A stretch of 64,000 nucleotides of DNA from Thermus arciformis. GTDB lineage: Bacteria; Deinococcota; Deinococci; Deinococcales; Thermaceae. The stretch is taken from the NCBI RefSeq assembly GCF_900102145.1, contig NZ_FNBC01000006.1, positions 1 through 64,000 of the forward strand, read 5' to 3'. Each line of letters starts with the position of its first letter. Within the stretch, counting starts at the first letter, position 1. Positions 11,230 through 21,436 of this stretch are shown here, piece after piece. Under the pieces are notes generated by a model. It was not told the DNA's origin. It did not search any database and saw nothing but the letters and a program-made list of their open reading frames with translations. Both the position numbers and the translations under genes were made by a program.

Positions 11230-12323
11230 CCTGGTCCTACCCCGTAGACCCCTATTGGATGGTGGCCCTGAAGGCCCTCTTGGTGGTGGTGGGCCTCCTC
11301 ACCGCCTTCGCCTTCATGACCCTCATTGAGAGGAGGCTCCTCGCCCGCTTCCAGGTGCGCATGGGGCCCAACCGGGTGGGGCCTTTCGGCCTCTTCCAGC
11401 CCATCGCCGACGCCATCAAGAGCATCTTCAAGGAAGACCTGGTGGTGGAGCGGGCCGACAAGGTCCTCTTCGTCCTCGCCCCCCTTCTGGGGGTGGTCTT
11501 CGCCCTTTTGGCCTTCGGGGCCATCCCCTTCGGCCCCCCGGGGAGCTTCTTCGGCTATAGCCCTTGGGTGGTGAACCTGGACCTGGGCCTCCTCTACCTC
11601 TTCGCCGTGAGCGAGATGGCCATCTACGGCATCTTCCTGGCGGGCTGGGCCTCGGGGAGCAAGTATAGCCTCCTTGGCTCCCTTCGCTCCTCGGCGAGCC
11701 TGATCTCCTACGAGCTCGGCTTAGGCCTCGCCCTCCTTGCCCCCGTCCTCCTCGTGGGGAGCCTCAACCTGAACGACCTCGTGAACTGGCAGAAGGAAAA
11801 CGGCTGGCTCCTCCTCTACGCCTTCCCCGCCTTCTTGGTCTACGCCATCGCCGCCCTGGCCGAGGCCGCCCGCACCCCCTTTGACCTCCCCGAGGCGGAG
11901 CAGGAGCTGGTGGGGGGGTACCACACGGAGTACAGCTCCATCAAGTGGGCCCTCTTCCAGATGACGGAGTACATCCACTTCATCACCGCCAGCGCCCTCA
12001 TCCCCACCCTCTTCCTGGGCGGCTGGACCATGCCTGTCCTCGAGGTTCCCTACCTCTGGATGTTCCTCAAGATCGCCTTCTTCCTCTTCCTCTTCATCTG
12101 GATCCGGGCCACCTGGTTCCGCCTGCGCTACGACCAGCTCCTCCGCTTCGGCTGGGGCTTCCTCTTCCCGGTGGCCCTCCTCTGGTTCCTCGTCACCGCC
12201 TTTGTGGTGGCCCTGGACCTCCCCAGGACCTACCTCCTCTACCTCTCCGCCCTGAGCTTCCTCGCCCTCATGGGGGCGGTCCTTTACACCCCCAAGCCCG
12301 TGCGCAAAGGAGGTGGCGCATGA
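11226..12323 (+). CDS. nuoH: NADH-quinone oxidoreductase subunit H (Nqo8)
   Basis: This 365-residue membrane subunit joins the hydrophilic and membrane arms and contributes the quinone chamber. The segments [20 protein letters not shown] and [19 protein letters not shown] are the two family signatures, the second containing the acidic residues of the proton path. GTG start at 11226 with GTGA overlap to nuoG; ATGA overlap with nuoI. Confidence 0.97.
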   Translation: MTWSYPVDPYWMVALKALLVVVGLLTAFAFMTLIERRLLARFQVRMGPNRVGPFGLFQPIADAIKSIFKEDLVVERADKVLFVLAPLLGVVFALLAFGAIPFGPPGSFFGYSPWVVNLDLGLLYLFAVSEMAIYGIFLAGWASGSKYSLLGSLRSSASLISYELGLGLALLAPVLLVGSLNLNDLVNWQKENGWLLLYAFPAFLVYAIAALAEAARTPFDLPEAEQELVGGYHTEYSSIKWALFQMTEYIHFITASALIPTLFLGGWTMPVLEVPYLWMFLKIAFFLFLFIWIRATWFRLRYDQLLRFGWGFLFPVALLWFLVTAFVVALDLPRTYLLYLSALSFLALMGAVLYTPKPVRKGGGA

Positions 12324-12868
12324 CCCTGAAGGCCCTCGCCCAAAGCCTCGGCATCACCCTCAAGTACCTCTTCTCCAAGCCCGTGACCGTCCCCTACCCC
12401 GACGCCCCCGTGGCCCTGAAGCCCCGCTTCCACGGGCGGCACGTCCTCACCCGCCACCCGAACGGCCTGGAGAAGTGCATCGGCTGCTCCCTCTGCGCCG
12501 CCGCCTGCCCCGCCTACGCCATCTACGTGGAGCCCGCGGAGAACGACCCGGAAAACCCGGTCTCCGCGGGGGAGCGCTACGCCAAGGTCTACGAGATCAA
12601 CATGCTCCGGTGCATCTTCTGCGGCCTCTGCGAGGAGGCCTGCCCCACGGGGGCCATCGTCTTGGGCTACGACTTTGAGATGGCCGACTACCAGTACTCC
12701 GACCTCATCTACGGCAAGGAGGACATGCTGGTGGACGTGGTGGGCACCAAGCCCCAGCGCCGGGAGGCCAAGATGACGGGCAAGCCGGTGAAGGTGGGCT
12801 ACGTGGTGCCCTACGTGCGGCCCGAGCTGGAGGGCTTTAAGGCCCCCACGGAAAGGAGGAAGCCGTGA
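12320..12868 (+). CDS. nuoI: NADH-quinone oxidoreductase subunit I (Nqo9)
   Basis: This 182-residue ferredoxin-like subunit holds two [4Fe-4S] clusters, N6a and N6b, with [12 protein letters not shown] (Cys53/56/59/63) and [12 protein letters not shown] (Cys98/101/104/108). It relays electrons from NuoG to NuoB. The correct start is the ATG at 12320, overlapping the nuoH stop; the frame stays open far upstream inside nuoH, so longer predictions are wrong. Confidence 0.97.
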   Translation: MTLKALAQSLGITLKYLFSKPVTVPYPDAPVALKPRFHGRHVLTRHPNGLEKCIGCSLCAAACPAYAIYVEPAENDPENPVSAGERYAKVYEINMLRCIFCGLCEEACPTGAIVLGYDFEMADYQYSDLIYGKEDMLVDVVGTKPQRREAKMTGKPVKVGYVVPYVRPELEGFKAPTERRKP

Positions 12869-13398
12869 GCCCCTTGGAAGGCCTGGCCCTCTTCCTCCTC
12901 CTCCTGAGCGGGGTCCTGGTGGTGACCCTAAGAAACGCCATCCACGCCGCCTTGGCCCTGATTCTGAACTTTCTTGTGCTGGCCGGGGTCTACGTGGCCC
13001 TGGACGCCCGCTTTTTGGGCTTTATCCAGATCATCGTCTACGCCGGGGCCATCGTGGTCCTCTTCCTCTTCGTCATCATGCTCCTCTTCGCCGCCCAGGG
13101 AGAGGTGGGCTTTGACCCCCTGGTGCGCTCCAAGCCCCTCGCCGCCCTCTTGGCCTTAGGGGTGGCGGGGGCCCTCCTCTCGGGGCTTTGGGGGCTGAGG
13201 CCCGCCTTCACCCAGGACCTTAAAGGCGGCCTTCCCCAGGCCCTGGGGCCCCTCCTCTACGGGGACTGGCTCCTCGTCCTTCTCGCGGTGGGCTTCCTCC
13301 TCATGGCCGCCACGGTGGTGGCCGTGGCCCTGGTGCAGCCCGCCCGTCCCCTGGACGCCCTGCCCCGGGAAGAGCGGGAGAGGGAGGTGGTGCGGTGA
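12865..13398 (+). CDS. nuoJ: NADH-quinone oxidoreductase subunit J (Nqo10)
   Basis: This 177-residue protein has about five membrane helices. The third helix carries the [20 protein letters not shown] stretch that forms the pi-bulge and water-wire helix in the family. GTG start with GTGA overlap to nuoI, preceded by AAAGGAGGAAG; GTGA overlap to nuoK follows. Confidence 0.95.
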   Translation: MSPLEGLALFLLLLSGVLVVTLRNAIHAALALILNFLVLAGVYVALDARFLGFIQIIVYAGAIVVLFLFVIMLLFAAQGEVGFDPLVRSKPLAALLALGVAGALLSGLWGLRPAFTQDLKGGLPQALGPLLYGDWLLVLLAVGFLLMAATVVAVALVQPARPLDALPREEREREVVR

Positions 13399-13682
13399 GC
13401 TACCTCCTCGCCTCCGCCCTCCTCTTCGCCCTCGGGGTCTACGGGGTCCTCACCCGGAGGACCGCCATCCTGGTCTTCCTCTCCATTGAGCTCATGCTGA
13501 ACGCGGCCAACCTCTCCCTGGTGGGCTTCGCCCGGGCCTACGGGCTCGAGGGCCAGGTGGCGGCCCTCATGGTCATCGCCATCGCCGCCGCCGAGGTGGC
13601 CGTGGGCCTCGGCCTCATCGTGGCCATCTTCCGCCACCGGGAAAGCACCGCGGTGGACGACCTTTCCGAGCTTCGGGGGTAA
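13395..13682 (+). CDS. nuoK: NADH-quinone oxidoreductase subunit K (Nqo11)
   Basis: This 95-residue subunit has three membrane helices; its conserved membrane glutamates are in [11 protein letters not shown] and AAAEVAVGL. It is homologous to MrpC of cation antiporters. GTG start overlapping nuoJ by 4 nt. Confidence 0.96.
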   Translation: MSYLLASALLFALGVYGVLTRRTAILVFLSIELMLNAANLSLVGFARAYGLEGQVAALMVIAIAAAEVAVGLGLIVAIFRHRESTAVDDLSELRG

Positions 13683-13684
13683 GC

Positions 13685-15505
13685 ATGGCGCTTCTCGGGA
13701 CGATTCTCCTGCCCCTCTTCGGCTTCGCCCTTCTAGGGCTATTGGGCAAACGGATGAACGAGCCCCTCCCCGGGGTCCTGGCCTCGGGGCTCGTTTTGGC
13801 CTCCTTCCTCCTGGGGGCGGGGCTTCTCCTCTCGGGCGGGGCCCGGTTCCAGGCGGAGTGGCTTCCCGGCATCCCCTTCAGCCTCCTTCTGGACTCTCTC
13901 TCCGGCTTCATGCTCCTCATCGTCACCGGCGTGGGCCTCCTCATCCACGTCTACGCCATCGGCTACATGGCGGGGGACCCGGGCTACAGCCGCTTCTTCG
14001 CCTACTTCAACCTCTTCATCGCCATGATGCTCACCCTGGTCCTCGCCGACAGCTACCCGGTGATGTTCATCGGCTGGGAAGGGGTGGGCCTGGCGAGCTT
14101 CCTCCTCATCGGCTTCTGGTACAAAACCCCCCAGTACGCCGACAGCGCCCGCAAGGCCTTCATCGTGAACCGCATCGGCGACCTGGGCTTCATGCTGGGG
14201 ATGGCCATCCTCTGGGCCCTCTTCGGGACCCTCTCCATCAGCGAGCTCAAGGAGGCCATGGAGGGCCCCCTGAGGAACCCCAGCCTCCTCGCCCTGGCGG
14301 GCCTCCTCCTCTTCCTCGGGGCCGTGGGCAAAAGCGCCCAGATTCCCCTCATGGTCTGGCTTCCCGACGCCATGGCCGGCCCCACCCCCGTCTCCGCCCT
14401 GATCCACGCGGCCACCATGGTGACGGCCGGGGTCTACCTCATCGCCCGGAGCTCCTTCCTCTATAGCGTTCTCCCCGACGTCTCCTACACCATCGCCGTG
14501 GTCGGCCTCCTCACCGCGGCTTATGGGGCGCTTTCCGCCTTCGGCCAGACGGACATCAAGAAAATCGTCGCCTACTCCACCATCAGCCAGCTCGGGTACA
14601 TGTTCCTGGCGGCCGGGGTGGGGGCCTACTGGGTGGCCCTCTTCCACGTCTTCACCCACGCCTTCTTCAAGGCCCTCCTCTTCTTGGCCTCGGGCAGCGT
14701 GATCCACGCCCTGGGGGGCGAGCAGGACGTGCGCAAGATGGGAGGCCTCTGGAAACACCTCCCCAAGACCCGCTGGCACGCCCTCATCGGGGCCTTGGCC
14801 CTGGGCGGCCTTCCCCTGCTTTCCGGCTTCTGGTCCAAGGACGCCATCCTCACCGCCACCCTCACCTACCCCTTCGGGGGGGTGGGCTTCTACGTGGGGG
14901 CGCTCCTCGTGGCGGTCCTCACCGCCATGTACGCCATGCGCTGGTTCGTCCTGGTCTTTTTGGGGGAGGAAAGGGGCCACCACCACCCCCACGAGGCCCC
15001 GCCGGTGATGCTCTGGCCCAACCACCTCCTGGCCCTGGGTTCGGTCCTCGCGGGGTACCTGGCCCTGCCCCACCCCCTGCCTAACCTCCTGGAACCCTTC
15101 CTGAAGCCCGCCCTGGCGGAGGTGGAGGCCCACCACCTCTCCTTAGGGGCGGAGTGGGCCCTCATCGCCCTCTCCGGGGCGGTGGCCCTTCTGGGGCTTT
15201 GGGGGGGCTACGTCTTCTTCCAGCGCAAGGCCCTCCCCGCTTGGTACCTGGCCTTTGAGGCGGCGAGCCGGGAGGCCTTCTACGTGGACCAGATGTACAA
15301 CGCCCTCGTGGTGAACCCCTTGAAGGCCCTGGCGGAGGCCCTCTTCTACGGGGACCGGGGCCTCCTGGGGGGTTACTTCGGCCTGGGCGGGGGGGTAAGG
15401 AACCTGGGCCAGGCCCTGGCCCGCCTGCAGACCGGCTACCTTAGGCTTTACGCCCTGCTTTTCGTGCTGGGGGCGCTTCTGCTTCTGGGGGTGATGCGGT
15501 GGTAG
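13685..15505 (+). CDS. nuoL: NADH-quinone oxidoreductase subunit L (Nqo12)
   Basis: This 606-residue antiporter-like proton channel lies at the far end of the membrane arm. The broken-helix core contains the proton-path glutamate in [19 protein letters not shown] and the lysine in [19 protein letters not shown], and the C-terminus forms the long lateral helix that braces the arm. It overlaps nuoM by 7 nt. Confidence 0.97.
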   Translation: MALLGTILLPLFGFALLGLLGKRMNEPLPGVLASGLVLASFLLGAGLLLSGGARFQAEWLPGIPFSLLLDSLSGFMLLIVTGVGLLIHVYAIGYMAGDPGYSRFFAYFNLFIAMMLTLVLADSYPVMFIGWEGVGLASFLLIGFWYKTPQYADSARKAFIVNRIGDLGFMLGMAILWALFGTLSISELKEAMEGPLRNPSLLALAGLLLFLGAVGKSAQIPLMVWLPDAMAGPTPVSALIHAATMVTAGVYLIARSSFLYSVLPDVSYTIAVVGLLTAAYGALSAFGQTDIKKIVAYSTISQLGYMFLAAGVGAYWVALFHVFTHAFFKALLFLASGSVIHALGGEQDVRKMGGLWKHLPKTRWHALIGALALGGLPLLSGFWSKDAILTATLTYPFGGVGFYVGALLVAVLTAMYAMRWFVLVFLGEERGHHHPHEAPPVMLWPNHLLALGSVLAGYLALPHPLPNLLEPFLKPALAEVEAHHLSLGAEWALIALSGAVALLGLWGGYVFFQRKALPAWYLAFEAASREAFYVDQMYNALVVNPLKALAEALFYGDRGLLGGYFGLGGGVRNLGQALARLQTGYLRLYALLFVLGALLLLGVMRW

Positions 15506-16908
15506 TCCTGGCGATCCTTCTGCCCCTTCTCTTCGGGGCCCTCCTCCTCTTGGGCCTCCCCCGGGCTCTGGGGGTCCTGGGGGCGGGCCTGAGCCTCCTT
15601 TGGAACCTTTACCTCTTCCTCACCCACCCCGGCGGGGTGGCCCACGCCTTCCAAGCCCCCCTCCTCCCCGGGGCGGGGGTGTACTGGGCCTTCGCTCTGG
15701 ACGGGCTTTCCGCGCTTTTCTTCCTCACCATCGCCCTCACCGTCTTCCTGGGGGCCCTGGTGGCGAGGGTGGAGGGGCGCTTTTTGGGCCTCGCCCTCCT
15801 CATGGAGGGGCTTCTCCTCGGCCTCTTCGCCGCCCGGGACCTCCTCGTCTTCTACCTCTTCTTTGAGGCCCCCCTCATCCCCGCCCTCCTCATGCTCCTC
15901 TTCTACGGGGGCCAGAACCGGGTGAAGGCCCTCTACACCTTCCTCCTCTTCACCCTGGCGGGCTCCTTGCCCATGCTCGCCGCCGTCCTCGCGGCGCGGG
16001 CCCTGGGGGGAAGCCCCTCCTTCCTCCTGGAGGACCTCCTGGCCCACCCGGTGGGAGGGAGCGCGGCCTTCTGGGTCTTCCTGGGCTTCGCCCTGGCCTT
16101 CGCCATTAAAACGCCCCTCTTCCCCCTCCACGCCTGGCTTCCCCCCTTCCACCAGGAGAACCACCCCTCGGGCCTCGCCGACGCCCTGGGCACCCTCTAC
16201 AAGGTGGGGGTCTTCGCCTTCTTCCGCTTCGCCATCCCCCTGGCCCCCGAGGGCTTCGCGCAAACTCAGGGCCTCCTCCTCTTCCTCGCCGCCCTTTCCG
16301 CCCTCTACGGGGCCTGGGTGGCCTTCGCCGCCAAGGACTTCAAGACCCTTCTGGCCTACGCCGGGGTCTCCCACATGGGGGTGGCGGCCTTGGGGGTCTT
16401 CTCGGGAACCCCGGAAGGGGCCATGGGGGGGCTATACCTCCTGGCGGCCAGCGGGGTCTACACCGGGGGGCTTTTCCTCCTCGCGGGAAGGCTTTACGAG
16501 CGGGTGGGCACCCTGGAGATCGGGCCCTACCGGGGCCTGGCCCAGAGCGCCCCGGGCATGGCCGCCTTGGCCCTCTTCCTCTTCCTCGCCATGGTGGGCC
16601 TCCCCGGGCTTTCCGGCTTCCCCGGGGAGTTTCTGACCCTCCTCGGGGCCTACAAGGCGAGCCCCTGGCTTGCCGCCTTGGCCTTCCTCTCGGTGATCGG
16701 CTCCGCGGCCTACGCCCTCACCGCCTTCCAGAAAACCTTCTGGGAGGAGGGGGCGAGGGCCGTGGAGGACCTCAAGGGAAGCGAGTGGGGCTTCGCCCTC
16801 CTCTCGGGGGCGGCCCTGGTCCTCATGGGGGTCTTCCCCGGGTACTTCCTCCAAGGGCTTAGGCCCCTGGCGGAGGCCTTCGCCAAGCTCCTCGGAGGTG
16901 GCGCATGA
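15499..16908 (+). CDS. nuoM: NADH-quinone oxidoreductase subunit M (Nqo13)
   Basis: This 469-residue antiporter-like membrane subunit is the second proton channel. The key glutamate lies in [20 protein letters not shown], and the lysine and TP-loop region in [19 protein letters not shown] start at 15499 overlapping nuoL; ATGA overlap with nuoN. Confidence 0.97.
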   Translation: MVVLAILLPLLFGALLLLGLPRALGVLGAGLSLLWNLYLFLTHPGGVAHAFQAPLLPGAGVYWAFALDGLSALFFLTIALTVFLGALVARVEGRFLGLALLMEGLLLGLFAARDLLVFYLFFEAPLIPALLMLLFYGGQNRVKALYTFLLFTLAGSLPMLAAVLAARALGGSPSFLLEDLLAHPVGGSAAFWVFLGFALAFAIKTPLFPLHAWLPPFHQENHPSGLADALGTLYKVGVFAFFRFAIPLAPEGFAQTQGLLLFLAALSALYGAWVAFAAKDFKTLLAYAGVSHMGVAALGVFSGTPEGAMGGLYLLAASGVYTGGLFLLAGRLYERVGTLEIGPYRGLAQSAPGMAALALFLFLAMVGLPGLSGFPGEFLTLLGAYKASPWLAALAFLSVIGSAAYALTAFQKTFWEEGARAVEDLKGSEWGFALLSGAALVLMGVFPGYFLQGLRPLAEAFAKLLGGGA

Positions 16909-18182
16909 CCCTCTTGGTCCTCACCCTCTTCTCCGTGGCCCTGACCCTCCTGGGCTTTTTCGTATCCGTTTCCGTGTTTAAGAGGCTCACCATCCTGGGG
17001 CTGAGCCTCGCCCTGCTTTCCCTCCTCCTCACCTGGGGCAAGCCCTTCGCCCTGGGGCCCTACAGGGTGGACGGCGTCTCCCAGGCCTTCACCCTCTTCG
17101 CCCTCCTGGGGGCGCTTTGGACGGTGGGGCTGGTGCGCTCCAGGCGGTTTGAGTTCCACCTCCTGGTGCTCTACGCCGCCTTGGGGATGCACCTCCTCGC
17201 CTCCACCCAGAACCTCGTCCTGATGCTGGTGGCCCTCGAGGCCCTCTCCCTCCCCCTCTACGCCCTCGCCACCTGGCGGCGGGGGGAGGGGCTGGAGGCC
17301 GCCCTCAAGTACTTCCTCCTGGGGGCTTTGGCCGCCGCCTTCTTCCTCTACGGGACCGCCCTCCACTACGGGGCCACGGGGAGCCTCGTCCTCGGCGCCC
17401 CCGGGCAAGGCCCCCTCTACGCCCTGGCCCTGGGCCTCCTCCTGGTGGGCCTGGGCTTCAAGGCGGCCCTGGCGCCCTTCCACTTCTGGACCCCCGACGT
17501 CTACCAGGGAAGCCCCACCCCCGTGGTCCTCTTCATGGCCACGGGGGTGAAGGCCGCGGCCTTCGCCGCCCTCCTCCGGGTGGCCGCACCCCCCGAGGCC
17601 CTCGCCCTTCTCGTGGCCCTCTCCGTGGTGGTGGGGAACCTCGCGGCCCTGGCGCAGAAGGAGGCCAAGCGGCTTCTCGCCTACTCCTCCATCGCCCACG
17701 CCGGGTACATGGCCCTCGCCCTCTACACCGGGAACGCCCAGGCCCTGGGCTTCTACCTCCTCACCTACGTCCTGGCCACGGGGCTCGCCTTCGCCGTCCT
17801 CTCGGAGATCTCCCCCGACCGGGTGCCCCTGGAGCGCCTCAAGGGCCTCTTCCACCGGGACCCCCTCCTGGGCCTCGCCCTCTTCGTGGCCGCCCTTTCC
17901 CTCCTGGGCCTGCCGCCTTTGGCGGGGTTTTGGGGGAAGTACCTGGTCTTCGCCGAGGCCGCCAAGGCGGGGCAGTGGGGGCTATTGGTCCTGGCCCTGG
18001 TCACCAGCGCGGTGAGCGCCTACTACTACCTGGCCCTGGGGCTTGCCGTCTTCGGGCGGGGAGAGGCCGAGGCCAGGCCCCGCCCCCTGGCCCGGGGTGT
18101 GGCCCTCCTGGCGGCCCTCCTCCTTCTCCTCCTCGGCCTCCTGCCGGGAAGCGTCCTCCCCGCCTTGGCCCAGGGGGGCTAA
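16905..18182 (+). CDS. nuoN: NADH-quinone oxidoreductase subunit N (Nqo14)
   Basis: This is the last gene of the complex I operon, a 425-residue antiporter-like proton channel. Characteristic segments are MLVALEALSLPLYALA, the KAALAPFHFWTPDVYQGSPT loop, and LLAYSSIAHAGYMALAL. The accessory subunits Nqo15 and Nqo16 reported for Thermus complex I are not in this window. Confidence 0.96.
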   Translation: MTLLVLTLFSVALTLLGFFVSVSVFKRLTILGLSLALLSLLLTWGKPFALGPYRVDGVSQAFTLFALLGALWTVGLVRSRRFEFHLLVLYAALGMHLLASTQNLVLMLVALEALSLPLYALATWRRGEGLEAALKYFLLGALAAAFFLYGTALHYGATGSLVLGAPGQGPLYALALGLLLVGLGFKAALAPFHFWTPDVYQGSPTPVVLFMATGVKAAAFAALLRVAAPPEALALLVALSVVVGNLAALAQKEAKRLLAYSSIAHAGYMALALYTGNAQALGFYLLTYVLATGLAFAVLSEISPDRVPLERLKGLFHRDPLLGLALFVAALSLLGLPPLAGFWGKYLVFAEAAKAGQWGLLVLALVTSAVSAYYYLALGLAVFGRGEAEARPRPLARGVALLAALLLLLLGLLPGSVLPALAQGG

Positions 18183-18200
18183 CCCAAAAGGCTTCCGCTC

Positions 18201-18225
18201 GGGGGCGGGGGAGTTCCCCGCCCCC
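18201..18225 (+). terminator. Terminator-like hairpin after the nqo operon
   Basis: GGGGGCGGGG is followed by a 5-nt loop GAGTT and the exact complement CCCCGCCCCC. The stem is very strong, but only a poor T-run (CTTGT) follows, so it may terminate or protect the mRNA 3' end. Confidence 0.7.
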
Positions 18226-18269
18226 CTTGTCCTCCGGAGGCCGGGAGGCCTAAAGTGGGGACAGGACCC

Positions 18270-18650
18270 ATGGAAGACCCTCTGGCCCGCCTCCCCAAGG
18301 CCCTTTTGCACAAGGACCCCCTGGCCTACGTGCGCCTCGGGGCCGAGGCTTGGCGCCGGGAGCTTCGGGGAAGCTGGCTCTTGGGTGTGGCGAGCGGCTT
18401 CCTTTGGCCCGAGGCCCCGCCCCCCAAGGACCCGGAGGCCCTCTTCCGCCGCATGGAGGGCGCCTGGCAGGAGGCGGAGGCCTACTTTTGGGAGACGGGC
18501 CTGGACTTTCCCCTCCTGGTGAGCGAGTGGGCCCGGGAGGCCCTGGAGCCCCTCCTCCACCGCAAGCGCCTCCCCCCCTACCCCTCCTTGCGCGGGGCCT
18601 TCGCGCGGGGCCTCGCCCTGGGAAGGCGGGTCCGCGGGGGGCTCCCCTAG
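18270..18650 (+). CDS. Small acidic/basic helical protein, unknown function
   Basis: This 126-residue soluble protein is rich in Arg, Ala and Leu, with several Trp and no signal peptide or membrane segment. I do not recognise the family. Two starts are possible: the ATG at 18270 with TAAAGT at 18251-18256 as a -10 (near-leaderless), or a GTG at 18255 with GGGAGG 6 nt upstream. Its stop is nested with the arginase stop in a shared CTAG, so the two genes converge with a 4-nt overlap. Confidence 0.55.
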   Translation: MEDPLARLPKALLHKDPLAYVRLGAEAWRRELRGSWLLGVASGFLWPEAPPPKDPEALFRRMEGAWQEAEAYFWETGLDFPLLVSEWAREALEPLLHRKRLPPYPSLRGAFARGLALGRRVRGGLP

Positions 18651-19510
18651 AGGATCCGCTTGCCAAGAAGGCTTAAGGCCAGGCCCACCATCATCTCCGC
18701 CGTGCGGTTCTTCTCGTCCAGGATGGGGTTCACCTCCACCAGGTCCAGGCTTTGCACCCTCCCCGAATGGGCCAGAACCTCCATGAGGAGGTGGGCCTCC
18801 CGGTAGGTGAGCCCCCCGGGCACCGGGGTGCCCACCCCGGGGGCCAGGGCGGGGTCCAGGACGTCCGCGTCCAGGGAGACGTGGAGGGGAAGCCCCTCCA
18901 GGTAGGCCAGGGTCTCCTCGGCGATGCGGGCCATCCCCAGGCGGTCCACCTCGTGCATGGTGTACACCCGGACCCCCATCTCCTTGAGGAGGCGCTTTTC
19001 CCCGGGGTCCAGGCTCCGCACCCCGATGAGGACCACGTCCTTGGGGTCCACCGCCTGGAAGGCCTCGGTGAGCCGCGGGTGGCCCAGGCCGCAAAGCACC
19101 GCCAGGGGCATGCCGTGGATGTTGCCGGAGGGGCTCGTCTCGGGGGTGTTGAAGTCCGCGTGGGCGTCCACCCAGATGACCCCGATCCGCCCCCGGGCCA
19201 CCCCGGAAACCGAGCCCATGGAAAGGGAGTGGTCCCCCCCGAGGACGATGGGGAAGACCCCCTCAAGCCCCCTAAGCCGGTCCCGGAGTTCCAGGGCCGC
19301 CTGGCGGATCTCCTCCAGGTAGGGGCCCTTCCGCTTCCTCAGGGTCTCGGCCAGGGGCACCCGCACGTCTCCCAGGTCCTCCACGGCCAGGCCCAAGGCC
19401 TCGAGCTCCTCCAGAAGCCGGGCGTAGCGGAGGGCGGAGGGCCCCATGTCCACGCCCCGCCTTCCCGCCCCAAGGTCCATGGGCAAGCCCAAGACGGCCA
19501 CGCGCTCCAT
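18647..19510 (-). CDS. rocF: Arginase
   Basis: This 287-residue ureohydrolase converts arginine to ornithine and urea. The manganese-binding motifs are complete: GGDHSLSMG around residues 94-102, DAHADFN around 118-124, and SLDADVLDP around 222-230. NTPETSPSGNIHGMPLA is arginase-like and the length fits arginase rather than agmatinase. The gene stands alone on the minus strand; no other arginine catabolic gene is adjacent. Confidence 0.93.
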   Translation of the reverse strand: MERVAVLGLPMDLGAGRRGVDMGPSALRYARLLEELEALGLAVEDLGDVRVPLAETLRKRKGPYLEEIRQAALELRDRLRGLEGVFPIVLGGDHSLSMGSVSGVARGRIGVIWVDAHADFNTPETSPSGNIHGMPLAVLCGLGHPRLTEAFQAVDPKDVVLIGVRSLDPGEKRLLKEMGVRVYTMHEVDRLGMARIAEETLAYLEGLPLHVSLDADVLDPALAPGVGTPVPGGLTYREAHLLMEVLAHSGRVQSLDLVEVNPILDEKNRTAEMMVGLALSLLGKRIL

Positions 19511-19584
19511 GGCCCAGAGGGTACCAGAAAGCCCTATGCGTTGCTCGGGAAGTTTATGCCCTAGGAAGGGCGGGCCTTCCGCGC

Positions 19585-19590
19585 TATACT
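19585..19590 (+). promoter_or_regulatory. -10 element TATACT of the DUF177 gene
   Basis: TATACT ends 7 nt before the ATG at 19598, predicting a leaderless transcript. No good -35 was seen. Confidence 0.6.
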
Positions 19591-19597
19591 CATAAGG

Positions 19598-20134
19598 ATG
19601 GACTACGCCAAGGTGACGAGGATCAACCTGGCCCGGCTTCTAAAGGAGGGGGGAACCGCCCGCGCCTCCGGGGTGGTGGAGGAGGCCTTCTGGGTGGGGG
19701 AGGAGCGGTTTCCCCTAGAAGGGGAGGCCTCCTGGAAGGTGGCCGTCTCCTCCGTGGGGGGGAACGAGTACTGGCTTTCCGGGGAGGTGGAGGGGGTGGT
19801 GTACATGGAGTGCCGCCGCTGCCTGAAGCCCACCCCCACCCCCGTGCACGCCCACTTCCAGCACATGCTCCGGTACGAGCAGGGCCTCGAGGGGGTGGTC
19901 TTCCACGAGGAGGACGAGGACGAGTACTACGCCTTCGGGGAGCCCGACTTGGACCTCCTCCCCTTCCTCACCGAGGCCTTCGTGACGGAGATGCCCTACA
20001 CCGTGCTCTGCGAGGAGGGGTGCAAGGGGCTTTGCCCGGTGTGCGGCGCGGACCGCAACCTGGTGGACTGCGGCCACGAGGCGGAAACCCCACACCCCTT
20101 CCAGGCCCTTAAGGACCTCCTTCCGGAACTCTAG
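19598..20134 (+). CDS. DUF177 family protein (YceD-like)
   Basis: This 178-residue protein has the DUF177 pattern: a CRRCLKP motif near residue 71 and a C-terminal zinc-ribbon-like cluster [17 protein letters not shown] at about 145-161. The gene sits directly upstream of rpmF, as it commonly does in bacteria, and family members have been linked to 23S rRNA accumulation. The start is fixed by the promoter spacing. Confidence 0.85.
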   Translation: MDYAKVTRINLARLLKEGGTARASGVVEEAFWVGEERFPLEGEASWKVAVSSVGGNEYWLSGEVEGVVYMECRRCLKPTPTPVHAHFQHMLRYEQGLEGVVFHEEDEDEYYAFGEPDLDLLPFLTEAFVTEMPYTVLCEEGCKGLCPVCGADRNLVDCGHEAETPHPFQALKDLLPEL

Positions 20135-20143
20135 GGCTTCTGC

Positions 20144-20149
20144 TATACT
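20144..20149 (+). promoter_or_regulatory. -10 element TATACT upstream of rpmF
   Basis: TATACT lies 17 nt downstream of a weak TTCCGG (20121-20126). It gives a leader of about 40 nt containing GGGG-CAAG-CCCC, a small hairpin ahead of the rpmF ribosome site CGGAGG. Confidence 0.5.
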
Positions 20150-20193
20150 ACCAGGGGTTTAGCGGGGCAAGCCCCCCGCGCGGAGGATGGGAG

Positions 20194-20376
20194 ATGGCCA
20201 AGCACCCTGTACCGAAGAAAAAGACCTCTAAGGCGCGGCGCGACGCCCGCAGGAGCCACCACGCCCTCACCCCCCCCACCCTGGTCCCCTGCCCCGAGTG
20301 CAAGGCGATGCGCCCCCCCCACACCGTCTGCCCGGAGTGCGGCTACTACGACGGGCGCAAGGTGCTGGAAGTCTAG
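20194..20376 (+). CDS. rpmF: 50S ribosomal protein L32
   Basis: This 60-residue ribosomal protein begins [20 protein letters not shown], the standard L32 opening. It has a four-cysteine zinc ribbon: CPEC at residues 30-33 and CPEC at 46-49. A hairpin terminator follows. Confidence 0.97.
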   Translation: MAKHPVPKKKTSKARRDARRSHHALTPPTLVPCPECKAMRPPHTVCPECGYYDGRKVLEV

Positions 20377-20394
20377 ACCGGGTCAAGACTCCGG

Positions 20395-20424
20395 GGCCCC
20401 GCACCCCGGGGCCTCAGCTTTTTT
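20395..20424 (+). terminator. Rho-independent terminator after rpmF
   Basis: GGCCCCG pairs with CGGGGCC around a 5-nt loop, and a run of six T follows at 20419-20424. It separates rpmF from the fab operon. Confidence 0.85.
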
Positions 20425-20437
20425 CACTCCTGAAGGA

Positions 20438-20443
20438 TATAGT
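20438..20443 (+). promoter_or_regulatory. -10 element TATAGT of the fab operon
   Basis: TATAGT lies between the rpmF terminator and fabH. The resulting short leader contains GGGAGG at 20456-20461, 6 nt before the fabH ATG. Confidence 0.55.
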
Positions 20444-20467
20444 GAAGGCCATGACGGGAGGTCGGCC

Positions 20468-21436
20468 ATGAGCGGCATCCTGGCCCTTGGGGCCTACGTG
20501 CCCCAAAGGGTCATGAAAAACGAGGAGTTTGAGGCCTACCTGGACACCTCCGACGAGTGGATCGTCACCCGCACCGGGATCCGGGAACGGCGCATCGCCG
20601 CGGAGGACGAGTACACCTCGGACCTGGCCTTTAGAGCGGTGGAGGACCTCCTAAGGAGGCACCCCGGGGCCCTCGAGGGGGTGGACGGGGTCATCGTGGC
20701 CACCAACACCCCGGACGCCCTCTTCCCCGACACCGCCGCCCTGGTGCAGGCCCGCTTCGGCCTCCAGGCCTTCGCCTACGACCTCCTCGCGGGCTGCCCC
20801 GGGTGGATCTACGCCCTGGCCCAGGCCCACGCCCTGGTGGAGGCGGGGCTTGCCCGCAAGGTGCTGGTGGTGGGGGCGGAGGCCCTTTCCAAGATCCTGG
20901 ACTGGAACGACCGGGCCACCGCCGTCCTCTTCGGGGACGGGGGCGGGGCGGCCGTGGTGGGAAGGGTCAGGGAGGGGTTTGGCTTTAAGTCCTTCGTCCT
21001 AGGGGCGGACGGCACGGGGGGCAAGGAGCTCTACCACGCCTGCGTGGCCCCTCGCTTGCCCGACGGCACCTCCATGGAAAGGCGCCTCTACATGAACGGG
21101 CGGGAGGTCTTCAAGTTCGCCGTGCGGGTGATGAACACCGCCACCCTCGAGGCCATAGAGAAGGCGGGCCTCACCCCCGAGAAGATCCGCCTCTTCGTCC
21201 CCCACCAGGCGAACCTCAGGATCATTGACGCCGCCCGGGAGCGCCTGGGCCTTCCCTGGGAAAGGGTGGCGGTGAACGTGGACCGCTACGGCAACACCTC
21301 CACGGCCTCCATCCCCTTGGCCCTCAAGGAGGCGGTGGACGCGGGCCGGATCCGGGAGGGGGACCACGTCCTTCTGGTCTCCTTCGGGGCGGGGCTCACC
21401 TGGGCCGCCGCCGTCCTCACCTGGGGGGGGGCCTGA
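20468..21436 (+). CDS. fabH: 3-oxoacyl-ACP synthase III
   Basis: This 322-residue enzyme starts fatty acid synthesis by condensing an acyl-CoA primer with malonyl-ACP. The catalytic triad is visible as Cys110 (DLLAGCPGW), His246 (VPHQANLRI) and Asn276 (GNTSTASIP). It is the first gene of the fab cluster and overlaps fabD by 1 nt (TGATG). No plsX gene precedes it. Confidence 0.96.
   Translation: MSGILALGAYVPQRVMKNEEFEAYLDTSDEWIVTRTGIRERRIAAEDEYTSDLAFRAVEDLLRRHPGALEGVDGVIVATNTPDALFPDTAALVQARFGLQAFAYDLLAGCPGWIYALAQAHALVEAGLARKVLVVGAEALSKILDWNDRATAVLFGDGGGAAVVGRVREGFGFKSFVLGADGTGGKELYHACVAPRLPDGTSMERRLYMNGREVFKFAVRVMNTATLEAIEKAGLTPEKIRLFVPHQANLRIIDAARERLGLPWERVAVNVDRYGNTSTASIPLALKEAVDAGRIREGDHVLLVSFGAGLTWAAAVLTWGGA

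Noticed and set aside
11945-12868. A 307-residue plus-strand open frame in the nuoH-nuoI region
   Set aside because: Only the last 182 residues are real (NuoI). The upstream part is a shifted frame of nuoH rich in Pro, His and Arg.
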